Source: UBA5436 sp050951845 (GTDB lineage Bacteria > Bacillota > Clostridia > Saccharofermentanales > DTU023). Taken from it: a stretch of 64,000 bases of DNA. Each line of letters starts with the position of its first letter. Positions within the stretch are counted from its first letter, which is position 1. The stretch spans positions 186,001 to 250,000 of the forward strand of contig JBMNJV010000001.1 in NCBI GenBank assembly GCA_050951845.1. The letters are read 5' to 3'. Both the position numbers and the translations under genes were made by a program. Shown here piece after piece: positions 34,906 to 44,731 of this stretch. The notes below the pieces were generated by a model, which searched no databases, was not told the DNA's origin, and was given only the letters and a program-made list of their open reading frames with translations.

Positions 34906-35163
34906 GAGTCACCTCGTTAAAAATATATTTGTAGGTGAATTCCTCACGCATCCTGCGGCTCACAACCTCCTTGGACAGACGGAGTAGACCTTAGTCTCAA
35001 CATCCAGCTCATTCGTGAACTGCCACAAGAGGTGAGGCACCACTCTCCTGTACGAGGAATAACCTCAAGGAATGAAACGGCGACACTCACACTACATGTT
35101 GACATTATCGCAGATTGTTTTTGTTCAATAAACTGTTAACAAGTGCAATAACATTATTCTAGG
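34906..35163 (-). ncRNA. Candidate IS110 bridge RNA region
   Basis: In IS110 elements the non-coding end upstream of the recombinase encodes a bridge RNA whose loops pair with target and donor DNA. This 258-base segment is in that position and is richer in G and C than its surroundings, with several short inverted segments. I have not resolved the stem-loops, and the RNA ends are unknown. The call rests on family knowledge and position. Confidence 0.4.
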
Positions 35164-35427
35164 AGGTTTTCATTTAAATCATTTAATACGTTTCATGGTC
35201 AACCATGATTTTCAATTCACCTATAATCCTATCCTAGTGCCTTTGAGGCATAGTCCACTTTTTGGTGATTTGCTTAGTTGTAAGATAAAGTGCTTTAAGT
35301 AGAGCAGTATCTGTCGGGAAAACAGTCCTGACTTTATACAAACGACGATAACTTCTATGTAAGCTTTTTATGCATTTGTAATAAAGATGATTCTTCTAAC
35401 TTCACTAAAGTAGTTAAAAACAGGAGA
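35164..35427 (+). repeat. 264-bp direct repeat, right copy
   Basis: Identical to 33281-33544 and in the same orientation. The flanks differ completely (ccagct versus gatgga after the repeat, attc versus agga before). The 200 bases that follow, up to the HigB-type gene, contain no gene I can recognise. Confidence 0.85.
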
Positions 35428-35631
35428 GATGGAAGCCCAATTATTTTCCCAACTGTCCATTTAGCCTGGATAAATCAAATTTCATTTTACCTTAGCTTTA
35501 AGCATATTTTTCATCCCTGTCTCTTGATCAATTGTGTGATAGACGAATGAAATACTATCATAAAAAACTTGACTATTTTCATGCATCATTTTAAAATTAA
35601 ATTACCCATTAGGTAATTAACGGAGAAGAAA

Positions 35632-36003
35632 TTGAAAATCAAATACAAAAACTATACCGTAAAAAAACAATGTACAGAATTTAAAACTGCTAAGAGATTA
35701 TTTGGTGGTAACGAAAAATTAACCCTAAGTTTACTTTCAAGGATAAATGCTCTCGAAAGTGCAGATTCATTAAAAGATATTATAGTACAACCTCAATTTC
35801 GATTTCACAATTAAAAAAACAAAAAAGATAAGTATTTAAAAGGACAATACGCAATAGATGTTAAAAGCATAACTGATAAATGGAGATTACTTCTAAAACC
35901 TTTAGATCAAGACATGGAAGAATTTACTTCTTTCAGAGTTGATCAGATGGCAGATTCCGTAACAGCAATAATGATAATGGAGGTGAGCAATCATTATGAG
36001 TAA
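35632..36003 (+). pseudogene. higB: HigB/RelE-type toxin with an in-frame ochre codon
   Basis: The first 60 codons (MKIKYKNYTVKKQCTEFKTA, LTLSLLSRINALESADSLKD, VQPQFRFHN) are a HigB-like toxin N-terminus. After TAA (35812-35814) the same frame continues DKYLKGQYAIDVKSITDKWR, LLLKPLDQ, to VSNHYE and TAA 36001-36003, the normal HigB tail. One base change (TTA to TAA) explains it. The full-length gene overlaps the antitoxin start by 8 bases. HigB cleaves mRNA on the ribosome; this copy should be inactive unless suppressed. Confidence 0.75.
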
Positions 36004-37072
36004 TTATGTTCAATTCAAAAACAAAATAGCTTTTCATCCTGGTTATTACATAGAAGAAATCATTAAAGAGAAAGGGATAACGCAAGAGGATTTTGCCAAA
36101 AGATTGGATACAACACCTAAAAACATAAGCAAATTAATTAATGGTCATCAGAATTTATCTGTTGATATGTCTACAAAACTTTCAAGATTGTTAGGTACCA
36201 GTATTGAATATTGGTTGAATTTACAAACTTCATATGATGCAGTATTGGGAGATATAGCATCCGAAAAGGAACTTATAGAAGAGCGAGAAGTGTTTAAAGA
36301 ATTAAATTATAAGTACTTTCGAACTCATTTCAATCTTCCGGATCTCCCACGAAAAATTGATCAACAGATTGAGTCTTTAAGAAATTTATTAAAAATTTCT
36401 TCACTAACCGTTTTGAAGAAAAAAGATTTAGCAATTAATTTTAGAAGTATGACAGAAAATATAAAGGAAAGTAATTTAATAAAAGCAAATACAATGGTTC
36501 AGCTTGCTATAAATATTACCTCAAATACAGATGCTCCTAAATTTAATAAAAACAAGTTTGAAGAAGCTGTCAATTTCGCACTCACGTTGACAGAAGATCA
36601 CAAATCTTTTTATAAAAAGATTAAAGAAGCTTTCTTACACACAGGAGTGGTTTTTGTAATATTACCTAATATTTCCGGTTCATGTGTCAACGGAGCAACA
36701 AAAAAAATTGATAACAAAATAATGTTAATGGTAAATGATCGAAGACGTTATTCAGACACTTTTTGGTTTACTTTATTTCATGAAATAGGACATATTATTA
36801 ACGGAGATTTTGGAATATCTATGGATAAAGAATCCGGCGAACAAGAAAATGAAGCTAATAAATATGCTCAAAACAAATTGATACCTGAAACAGAATATTC
36901 CGACTTTCTAAAAAATAACGAATTTACAGCATATTCAGTACAAGAATTTTCTCAAAAAATAAATCGAGATCCGGGAATTATCGTCGGCAGATTACAACAC
37001 GACGGACTAGTAACACATGACAATATAGAGCTTAATAGTTTAAAAACAAAATACAGAGTAAATGTACTCTAA
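35996..37072 (+). CDS. higA: HigA-type antitoxin fused to an ImmA/IrrE peptidase domain
   Basis: A 358-aa protein with an N-terminal HigA/XRE helix-turn-helix (FHPGYYIEEIIKEKGITQED, FAKRLDTTPKNISKLINGHQ) and a C-terminal ImmA/IrrE metallopeptidase domain with the zinc motif FTLFHEIGHIINGDFG. Such fusions act as antitoxin-regulators and may be self-cleaving or respond to stress. It overlaps the damaged HigB-type gene, so it would be expressed with it. With the toxin broken, it may persist as a regulator. Confidence 0.88.
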   Translation: MSNYVQFKNKIAFHPGYYIEEIIKEKGITQEDFAKRLDTTPKNISKLINGHQNLSVDMSTKLSRLLGTSIEYWLNLQTSYDAVLGDIASEKELIEEREVFKELNYKYFRTHFNLPDLPRKIDQQIESLRNLLKISSLTVLKKKDLAINFRSMTENIKESNLIKANTMVQLAINITSNTDAPKFNKNKFEEAVNFALTLTEDHKSFYKKIKEAFLHTGVVFVILPNISGSCVNGATKKIDNKIMLMVNDRRRYSDTFWFTLFHEIGHIINGDFGISMDKESGEQENEANKYAQNKLIPETEYSDFLKNNEFTAYSVQEFSQKINRDPGIIVGRLQHDGLVTHDNIELNSLKTKYRVNVL

Positions 37073-37075
37073 CAT

Positions 37076-37152
37076 GGAAATTGCGGTCTCGAAAGGCTAT
37101 CGTGGAAAACGCGATTTTGGAAGTCCACTGGACTTCTGAGACCGCGGTTTCC
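37076..37152. other. Large hairpin after higA, including dispersed repeat copy 4
   Basis: The outer arms ggaaattgcggtctc (37076-37090) and gagaccgcggtttcc (37138-37152) pair with only two mismatches. Inside lies a second perfect dyad, gaagtcca/tggacttc, and the dispersed repeat gtggaaaacgcgattttgga (37102 on). It sits 4 bases after the higA stop and before a convergent gene. It could end transcription or be a miniature mobile element. Confidence 0.55.
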
Positions 37153-37215
37153 ACTTTCATCAACTGCAATAATTAAAAGCTGTTAGTTTGTTTATTTAAA
37201 CCATTTAATTGGAAA

Positions 37216-39459
37216 CTAAATTGATCGATTATGTTTTTCTATTGCCATTATCTGCCCATTATATCTTTCACTTATGAAGGTCTCTATTGTTTTGCAGGCC
37301 TCTATCATTATCTCTTCGGTAAAGGATGGTTGTCTTCGTATTCCTCCGTGTGATAAATCTTGGCAGATTGTGTATAAACATGAGTTTTTTCTAAGAGTTT
37401 CATTCTCTTTAATATATTCTTTAAGACTTTTATTATTAGAAAATTCAAATCTACTGATCGTCTCTAGAACATGTCTTATTGAATTTGGAGTAGTATGGTT
37501 AGGGGGAACCTTGCCTTGTGCTACATTTAGAATATCCATCAAATGACTCTCATACGGCATTAACAATTGATGGTCGATTTTATAGATGACACCAGGTTTA
37601 ATAACAAACGAGTGTTGAACAATGCTATTACTAACCAACATACTATAAAATTCCAAATTATGTGTGAAAATCCACATTCTTACATATCTTCTAATTTCAA
37701 ATATTTCTTTTAGTTCACGCAAAGTTTGAGCAACCATATATACATAATTGAAATCCATACTAGATATTGGATCATCTATAATAAAAAACAATCTATCATA
37801 ATCTACTTCATACTTGATATAAAGGTGTGTTTCTGCAATATATAAACAAAATGCAATAAGATTTTTTTCACCATCACTTAATATTTTAGAGAGCTTTTCC
37901 CCAATATTATTATCAAGAAACACAAACTGAAAGGATTCTTCATCAAGTTGATATTTTCCTTTGAAAAAATGATCAAGCAAATTTGTAAGGGTTTCGTAAT
38001 ATTTTTGTCTCTTACTTACACCTTTCATACTATTCACTTTTACAGATATTTCTCTATTAATATTGATTAATTCAGACTGTAATCGCTTTTCGTTTTCAAA
38101 ATCTGTTTTTAATATTTCATAGTATTTTAAAAATTGGGCTTCACAGAGGCGTCTTCTGAGAAATAATCTTTCATTATTAGTGTTATTTTTAGTAGAATTT
38201 ATAGCCTTTATGACAGATAAGTTCTCTTTATCAATTTCAATAATCTCCCGAACCATCGATTTAACAATCTCAATAACATATTCTATATCTATAACAGAAG
38301 AGAGATTCTTTGATTTCTCTATAATAGCATTTTCTATAGTGCTAAAGGCTTCTAATTCCATTGAATTTAGTACCTTGTATTTAATTCTCTTGTCTGATAT
38401 TGATGGAAATATCTCTTGAAAGGTATTTACATCTGCAATAATTGCTCTAATCCGTGTATGATGATTTTCAAGGTTAGTACGCGTTTTATTAATATTATCT
38501 TTAATCTCACTAAGAGACTTCAAAAGTTTCCCCTCTTTGTCTTCTATAAATTCCTTATACTGTGCAATAAGCTTTAAAGCCTCTTCGTCGAAACTTCGTT
38601 TGCAAAAAGGGCAATGACTAGAGTTTTCCGAAAGAGCAATTCCCATTTCAACAAAACTAAAATTTTGTTTTACATAATTAACAAATTCTTGATCCCAATC
38701 GCTACTTGGGTAAGAATTTTTCAATATTCTGAGCACATCATCAAACAAATCAATATTAACATTTGCTGAAGGATAATATATATCATCTAAATCATCAGGA
38801 ATATCAGCCAGTTTTTCTAGTTGCTTAACCACTACATCAAAACTTTTTACATCCTTTTCAAACAAGTCATCAAGTCCACTTTCTAAATCAATCTTATTTA
38901 AAAATTTATACTCTACAGTATTTGTACGCACACCTGATTCTCTTAAGTCTTTCTTAGCGTTTTCTATAGAATTATCTATTTTCTCTTCTATTTGTTTCAG
39001 TTTTAAATCGAACTCAGCTTTTTTCTCTTGTTCTTCTTTTAAGTCTATTTTTTCTTTGCTCAGAATGTATCCCTCTATATTACCATCAGGAGTGAAATTT
39101 TTTGCTTTAATATTCTCTTCCACATAGTCACTATTAAAAACGTGAAATATGAAATTTGTTGAATCTTTTATAGAAGATTTCTCATTCCTTTTGAGCTTAA
39201 TTTCTAGTTTTTTATCCTCTACTCGAAAAAATATTTTAGCGAAATCTCGTCCTAATGTTAGTAAGTCATCTGAACTTTCATCTTTCTTATCTGGGCAAGC
39301 AAGATTAAAAGATCTGCTTATAAATGATTTCCCAGTCCCATTAGCAGCATAAAAAGCTATTTGATTTGAAGAAACTTGGTCTTCAAAATCTATTTTATTA
39401 TTGTCTGAATGCGGACCTATATTATCAATTTCTAAAGCTATAGAAAAACACTTAGCCAT
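37216..39459 (-). CDS. AAA_13/RloC-like ATPase, candidate anticodon nuclease
   Basis: A 747-aa SMC/ABC-type ATPase: Walker A AANGTGKS (39-45), long coiled coils, a CPFC zinc-hook-like pair near residue 300, and an ABC-like LSDGEKNLIAFCLYIAE signature with Walker B LFFIIDDPISSMD. After it, R662, E666 and H704 (NSIRHVLE ... DLSHGG) have the order of the R-E-H triad of PrrC/RloC anticodon nucleases, though spacing differs. RloC/PrrC proteins guard restriction systems by cutting tRNA when restriction fails, and this gene is the last in a type III restriction block. The ATG at 39459 has AAAGGGAAG upstream. Confidence 0.7.
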   Translation of the reverse strand: MAKCFSIALEIDNIGPHSDNNKIDFEDQVSSNQIAFYAANGTGKSFISRSFNLACPDKKDESSDDLLTLGRDFAKIFFRVEDKKLEIKLKRNEKSSIKDSTNFIFHVFNSDYVEENIKAKNFTPDGNIEGYILSKEKIDLKEEQEKKAEFDLKLKQIEEKIDNSIENAKKDLRESGVRTNTVEYKFLNKIDLESGLDDLFEKDVKSFDVVVKQLEKLADIPDDLDDIYYPSANVNIDLFDDVLRILKNSYPSSDWDQEFVNYVKQNFSFVEMGIALSENSSHCPFCKRSFDEEALKLIAQYKEFIEDKEGKLLKSLSEIKDNINKTRTNLENHHTRIRAIIADVNTFQEIFPSISDKRIKYKVLNSMELEAFSTIENAIIEKSKNLSSVIDIEYVIEIVKSMVREIIEIDKENLSVIKAINSTKNNTNNERLFLRRRLCEAQFLKYYEILKTDFENEKRLQSELININREISVKVNSMKGVSKRQKYYETLTNLLDHFFKGKYQLDEESFQFVFLDNNIGEKLSKILSDGEKNLIAFCLYIAETHLYIKYEVDYDRLFFIIDDPISSMDFNYVYMVAQTLRELKEIFEIRRYVRMWIFTHNLEFYSMLVSNSIVQHSFVIKPGVIYKIDHQLLMPYESHLMDILNVAQGKVPPNHTTPNSIRHVLETISRFEFSNNKSLKEYIKENETLRKNSCLYTICQDLSHGGIRRQPSFTEEIMIEACKTIETFISERYNGQIMAIEKHNRSI

Positions 39460-39678
39460 CTTCTTCCCTTTCAGCTTTATCAGCAAAACATTTTATAAAG
39501 AAATAATTTTTTAACAATTACATTTATCATAAAAATACTAATGTAATCATCACATAAATCATGCCTTTAGAAAAAAACTACCTCTTTATCTTCCTTGTTT
39601 GCTCTCTCATCATATCACTTCATCACTATATTCAGTAGAGACTGACGAATCAGATTAATGCTACACGTAAGAAACGCA

Positions 39679-42600
39679 TCACTTCATCACTATATTCAGC
39701 AGGGATTGGTAGCTGTCTATTACGTCGTAAACTACATTGCCGTTGCCGATGGCTTTGAAGTGTTCTCTGGCGCAGTGAATTTTGGCTTCTTCGATTTGGC
39801 GAAGTTGCATGGAATTCATGGAGCCTTTTGTTTCGGCTACAAAATATATATGTTTAACATTTCCTTCATAGAAAGCAATTGCCCAGTCCGGATTATATTT
39901 CCCAACAGGAGTGGAAATATAAAAACCTTGCGGTAGTTTTACATATACAGCAACCTCATTACTGACATCCAACTCTTCGGCAAATTTTTTCTCATTTGTA
40001 GAATCATAAACAATATGATCATAAAGATGTTTGTTTGCCTTGATTGCATTGACATCTAGCTTCCCTTTGATCGTTGGATCAGTAAATATATTGGTGTCAT
40101 ATTTTTCATCCAACACGTCATAAGTAATGTGCTCAATAATCGCTGTTGCTTTTTCATCGTTGATGAGCGATCCGGCTTTAATAATGAACTCTTCCGGATT
40201 TTCCTTAAATTGGTCAAAGACGACTTTTTCTATTCCTGTCAGAATTTGAATAATAGCTTTTCTTGTCAGTCCGGTAGATTCTACAAGTTTTCCAACTAAG
40301 TCATATTTCACATTAGGATTAACAGCAATCGTATCACCTACTCGATAAGAAGATGTTTCTTGTCTTGTAAATGACTCACCTAATGAAAGGGATTCTCTAG
40401 ACTCAATGTTTTCCATACTACCTGTTTCAATCTTATAATAAAGCTTGGAAACACGTAATTTTTTATTCAGAGCTTCGATTGATTTTTTAACAAGTTCATC
40501 TGTGTCAAAATCAACCACGTATATTGATTTAGAATTGATACGTTTCCAAAGTTCTTTAAATTCCGGCATAGCTAATTTTTCTTGATCAACTTGAAGTTCA
40601 ACATTATTACTACGAGCATCTTCCGGACGGAGGGCTTTGCTATCGTAAATAGTATCAAGAATATCAATAACAGACTCTGTTGCATGAGCTACTTCGTCAA
40701 CTAATTTTAGTTCGCCATTTGCTTTAGCTTCATAATATTCATCCGTTAATGCACCTTGTTTATCTACATAACCTTCCATGCGAAGTCCAACAAAGATTTC
40801 CATTGCCACTTGATCAGTAATAATTTCTGCATTTCCTTGTGAATCTTTAATTGTTTTGCCTGTAAATAGTGCCGGCGTGACCGCAATTGGACGATCGGCA
40901 ACTGCTTCTGCCATTTCTGTCTGCAAACCCTTTGCAAAGCTATCATAACTTTCACTGGCAATAACAGTCAGCACATTTATATTATGTACATCACTGCCGA
41001 GCACATTTACGTCCATTCTTTCGCCGTCTTGATTAACACAAAGACGAAGTCCGCGACCCACTTCTTGCCTTTTACGAACTTCACTTCCACTTTGTTTCAA
41101 AGTACAAATTTGGAACACATTCGGGTTATCCCAGCCTTCTCGAAGGGCTGAGTGAGAGAATATGAAGCGTACAGGAGACCTTTGAGGATTTCTATCTAAC
41201 AAGAGTTCTTTATTCTTCATGATTAAGTCATAGGCATCTATATCATCTGAAGAAGTTTCTCTTCTTTTTACTTTAGAATCAATCATTTTTCCTTTCTTAT
41301 CCACAGAAAAATAACCCGCATGTGTGGATGAAGGATCAATCATTTCCAAGTATTTAATGTACTCATCATCACCGAATTTCAATTGCATTGTGTTAACAAT
41401 ATCAGCATATTCTTCTTCAAACATATCTGCATAGATACCATTAAAAGGCTGCCCTGCTTCATCATATTGTTTGTATTTGGCAACTTCATCGATAAAGAAT
41501 AGAGATAAAACTTTAATGCCTTTATAGAAAAGTTCTCTTTCTCTTTCAATGTGAGAAAGAATCGTTTCACGAATTTGAATACGACGTAATTGTTCTTCGC
41601 TCACTTGACCAATAACATCACCTGCATAAATTTTTATACCGTTAATGAATTCAACAGAATCATCACGACCATCTATGGCACTGACTACAAAACCATTTTT
41701 GTATTCATCTAATTCACCTGAGTTATCATAAAGGTTGAAACCAATACCGGCTTTCATAGATTTTTTGCGAATTCCTGTTGCTCCTTTAAAATCAAATTGC
41801 AAAGTAGCAGTTGGATCTGTTTTAGAAAGATTAATGCTTTCTAAATATACATAGCTATCAGTTGCTGTATTGCCCGTCTCTGTAATACCTTTAACTGCTA
41901 TTTTCTTTACTAATCGCTTATTGTATGCTTCCATAGCATCCAAACGATAAATCATGTTATAAATACTATCTTCTTTATGAGTCGCAGAATACCGTAAAGT
42001 CATTAAAGGATTAAATTCTTTAAGCCTTTCTTTAGTTTGCTTTCCTTCTACAGACTGCGGTTCATCGATAATTAAGATTGGATTAGTCTTGGCAATAATA
42101 TCGATCGGTCTGCGAGAACGGAATTCATCCAACTCCATATAAATTCTTCGAGCATCTTTACCTCTTGCATTAAATGCCTGTGAATTTATAATCATGACAT
42201 TGATTGAACTGTCTGATGCAAAACGATCGATCTCTGTTAATTGTGAAGAATTGTAAATGAAAAAGCGAATTTTCTTGTTATATTCTTCCGCAAAATGTTC
42301 TTGAGTTATTTGGAAAGATTTATAAACGCCTTCACGAATCGCAACACTGGGAACAACTACAATAAATTTTGTCCAACCATAATGCTTATTTAATTCATAC
42401 ATGGTTTTGATATAAGTGTATGTTTTTCCAACTCCCGTCTCCATCTCAATGGTCAGATTATATCTGCCTTCCAATTTAGAAGATGGTTCAATCAGATTCT
42501 CTCTTTGAATCTTTTGTATATTTTTCAGAATAATTTGATTACTTAACTCAGGGACAATCGGAGCATTCAACCAGCCAAGAAAATCTTCTTCTTCGGTAAG

Positions 42601-42732
42601 ACCTATTTGATACCGTCCAAAACCTCTGTCCATCATGTACGAAGGAGTTAAATATGGTTGCCCTGCAAACACATCAACTACAGCCTTAGCAGCATCAGCT
42701 TGAAACTTTTGATGTTTAAATTTTAATTTCAT
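39679..42732 (-). CDS. res: Type III restriction endonuclease subunit Res
   Basis: A 1017-aa Res subunit. The superfamily 2 helicase core has Walker A METGVGKTYTYIKTM (about 97-110), the DEPQ box (PILIIDEPQSVEGKQTKER, about 220) and motif VI-like FSHSALREGWDNPNVFQICT with VGRGLRL. The C-terminal nuclease domain has NPDWA ... YFVAETKG, a PD-(D/E)xK pattern near residue 955-980. Res cleaves DNA with Mod after ATP-driven sliding between two head-to-head sites. It follows mod by 15 bases. No frame breaks are seen. Confidence 0.95.
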   Translation of the reverse strand: MKLKFKHQKFQADAAKAVVDVFAGQPYLTPSYMMDRGFGRYQIGLTEEEDFLGWLNAPIVPELSNQIILKNIQKIQRENLIEPSSKLEGRYNLTIEMETGVGKTYTYIKTMYELNKHYGWTKFIVVVPSVAIREGVYKSFQITQEHFAEEYNKKIRFFIYNSSQLTEIDRFASDSSINVMIINSQAFNARGKDARRIYMELDEFRSRRPIDIIAKTNPILIIDEPQSVEGKQTKERLKEFNPLMTLRYSATHKEDSIYNMIYRLDAMEAYNKRLVKKIAVKGITETGNTATDSYVYLESINLSKTDPTATLQFDFKGATGIRKKSMKAGIGFNLYDNSGELDEYKNGFVVSAIDGRDDSVEFINGIKIYAGDVIGQVSEEQLRRIQIRETILSHIERERELFYKGIKVLSLFFIDEVAKYKQYDEAGQPFNGIYADMFEEEYADIVNTMQLKFGDDEYIKYLEMIDPSSTHAGYFSVDKKGKMIDSKVKRRETSSDDIDAYDLIMKNKELLLDRNPQRSPVRFIFSHSALREGWDNPNVFQICTLKQSGSEVRKRQEVGRGLRLCVNQDGERMDVNVLGSDVHNINVLTVIASESYDSFAKGLQTEMAEAVADRPIAVTPALFTGKTIKDSQGNAEIITDQVAMEIFVGLRMEGYVDKQGALTDEYYEAKANGELKLVDEVAHATESVIDILDTIYDSKALRPEDARSNNVELQVDQEKLAMPEFKELWKRINSKSIYVVDFDTDELVKKSIEALNKKLRVSKLYYKIETGSMENIESRESLSLGESFTRQETSSYRVGDTIAVNPNVKYDLVGKLVESTGLTRKAIIQILTGIEKVVFDQFKENPEEFIIKAGSLINDEKATAIIEHITYDVLDEKYDTNIFTDPTIKGKLDVNAIKANKHLYDHIVYDSTNEKKFAEELDVSNEVAVYVKLPQGFYISTPVGKYNPDWAIAFYEGNVKHIYFVAETKGSMNSMQLRQIEEAKIHCAREHFKAIGNGNVVYDVIDSYQSLLNIVMK

Positions 42733-42747
42733 GTTCCTAGTCCTCTT

Positions 42748-44718
42748 CTAAATAACTCTAACCGTTGTATCTGGTGCTAATAATTTAAAGATTTCAGTCA
42801 CATTAATTTTAGACGAACTATCTTCAAAACTACTATCACGGAATACAGCACGGAGTGGCTGTTTTTTAGCAATTTCCTTGATAACACTCTCCGGAATATT
42901 CTCATCAAAACAAGCTATCAGATCTCCATCATTATAATTATGTACTGTGCAATTTTCTATATTTTCTGAAGTATGCGGCAAGGATAAAGGAAGCCCCCAT
43001 TCCAACAAACATCCGAATAACAAATCGAGATCTGTACGATCAGATTTAACATTAGATTCCATCTGAGTAATTAAATCTTGAGAATATTCATCCGCAGAAT
43101 AGTACACATCATTCATATTGGTATCATCTAGCTTAAAGACACGAAAACCAACGTCAAGGTCTTGAGTTGTAAGTGGGCTTTCTTCTTTGATTTTCTTTCC
43201 AGCACGCCGAATGCGTTCTTTACCGATTTCAGCAATAGTTTCATATCCTGTCTTAAAAGCTTCCGATTTTTCATCAGTTTCTTCCGGTAGTTGAACCATA
43301 ATAAACTTACGGTTTCCACCATCTTCTGCATTAAGTTGCATAACTGCATGTGCGATTGTAGCAGAGCCAGAAAAAAAGTCTAGAATAACATCGTTTTTAT
43401 TAGTAAAAGAAGCTATATGTTCTTGGCAAATATTAACTACCTTAGGAGTTTCAAAAGGAATTCTCATCTTCAATAAACTATCTGTATCACTACCTCCATA
43501 ATAAATAAGGGACGGAATATTTTCATACATGTTTTCTTCCAAAAAATATTTTCTTCTCGGTTGTGTCGTTTCATCTTCTCCAAAAACAATTAGCTCTTTT
43601 TGCAAAAGTTCTTGCATTGTAGAGCTAGGATTCCTCCAACCCCTTTCTGGAACAGGACACATTTTGTTCGTTATTGGATGAACCAAAGGAATAAAATAAT
43701 CATCAGGTGCCTTTTTTTTGTTTGGCCAACTCATCGAAACTGCTTGATAGATTTTTCCGTTTTCATCTATACGATTATATGCTTTTTCTCCCCCACTTAA
43801 GTTCGTTTGGCTCTTTAACCATTTCTGAAATTCTGTATTGGCATCATCTAACGTATAGGAAGAGTTAATCTTACAAAATAGTTGAGATGCTTTTTTTATC
43901 ATGGTTTTAGCATTTTTCTTAGGACGCTGGATTTTACATTTATGATTAAAGATGTTTTTATTTTTAGCAAATACAACAATATATTCATGCTGATAGGAAA
44001 TCCCTTTTGCATCGCCCTTCGGATTCCTTTTATCCCAAACAATAGTACCTAGATCATTCGCCTCTCCAAAAACCTCTCTACAGATATTGTGTAAGTTGGT
44101 TATCTCATTTTCATCCATATTTATTAAAATCACTCCATCATCCGAAAGAAGATTTCTAGCTAAAAATAATCTCGAATACAACATTGAACACCAATCAGAA
44201 TGAAATCGCCCATTACTTTCTGTATTTTGAAATAAACGATTACCATCCTCATCAGTTAATCCTATTTCTTCAGCATATTCGGGTGAGGATTGAGTAAAAT
44301 TGTCTCTATAAACAAAATCTTTTCCTGTATTGTACGGAGGATCAATATATATCATCTTGATAGCACCTAAATAACTTTCTTGTAAGAGTTTGAGAACATC
44401 AAGATTATCACCCTCAATATAAAGATTCTCAGTAGTGTCCCAATCTACACTTTCTTCCTTACAAGGACGAAGTGTTTTGCGAATAGGACAATTTGCTTCT
44501 ACAATAGATGCTTTCTTACCTACCCAAGTAAATTCATAGGCTTCGTTACCTTCAACTACATCATCAGATAGCATTTGTTTGAGAATTTCAAAGTTGATCG
44601 CTTTCTTTGGTTTACCACTCTCATCGATAGTCTCAGTGATACAATTAGGAAACAGCTCCTCTATTTTCCTTATATTCTGGACCGTCATATCAACTGACTC
44701 CATTCTCATTTTATCCAT
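42748..44718 (-). CDS. mod: Type III DNA methyltransferase Mod (copy 1)
   Basis: A 656-aa Mod subunit (N6-adenine methyltransferase, beta group). The catalytic DPPYNTG motif lies near residue 120 (MIYIDPPYNTGKDFVYRDNF), the SAM-binding DFFSGSATIAHAVMQLNAED near 445. Between them is the target recognition region, which differs from the copy upstream; the first 110 residues and the last 180 are almost the same in both. Mod alone methylates and gives sequence specificity to Res. The frame is intact to FKLLAPDTTVRVI. Confidence 0.95.
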   Translation of the reverse strand: MDKMRMESVDMTVQNIRKIEELFPNCITETIDESGKPKKAINFEILKQMLSDDVVEGNEAYEFTWVGKKASIVEANCPIRKTLRPCKEESVDWDTTENLYIEGDNLDVLKLLQESYLGAIKMIYIDPPYNTGKDFVYRDNFTQSSPEYAEEIGLTDEDGNRLFQNTESNGRFHSDWCSMLYSRLFLARNLLSDDGVILINMDENEITNLHNICREVFGEANDLGTIVWDKRNPKGDAKGISYQHEYIVVFAKNKNIFNHKCKIQRPKKNAKTMIKKASQLFCKINSSYTLDDANTEFQKWLKSQTNLSGGEKAYNRIDENGKIYQAVSMSWPNKKKAPDDYFIPLVHPITNKMCPVPERGWRNPSSTMQELLQKELIVFGEDETTQPRRKYFLEENMYENIPSLIYYGGSDTDSLLKMRIPFETPKVVNICQEHIASFTNKNDVILDFFSGSATIAHAVMQLNAEDGGNRKFIMVQLPEETDEKSEAFKTGYETIAEIGKERIRRAGKKIKEESPLTTQDLDVGFRVFKLDDTNMNDVYYSADEYSQDLITQMESNVKSDRTDLDLLFGCLLEWGLPLSLPHTSENIENCTVHNYNDGDLIACFDENIPESVIKEIAKKQPLRAVFRDSSFEDSSSKINVTEIFKLLAPDTTVRVI

Positions 44719-44731
44719 AATATAACCTCTT

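Larger units (their letters stand above)
33545..35163 (-). mobile_element. IS110-family element (approximate limits)
   Basis: The segment between the two 264-bp repeats holds one IS110 transposase on the minus strand with about 170 bases of non-coding sequence after it and about 258 bases before it, the usual IS110 layout. IS110 elements lack inverted repeats and usually make no target duplication, so the exact ends cannot be set by eye. Confidence 0.65.
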
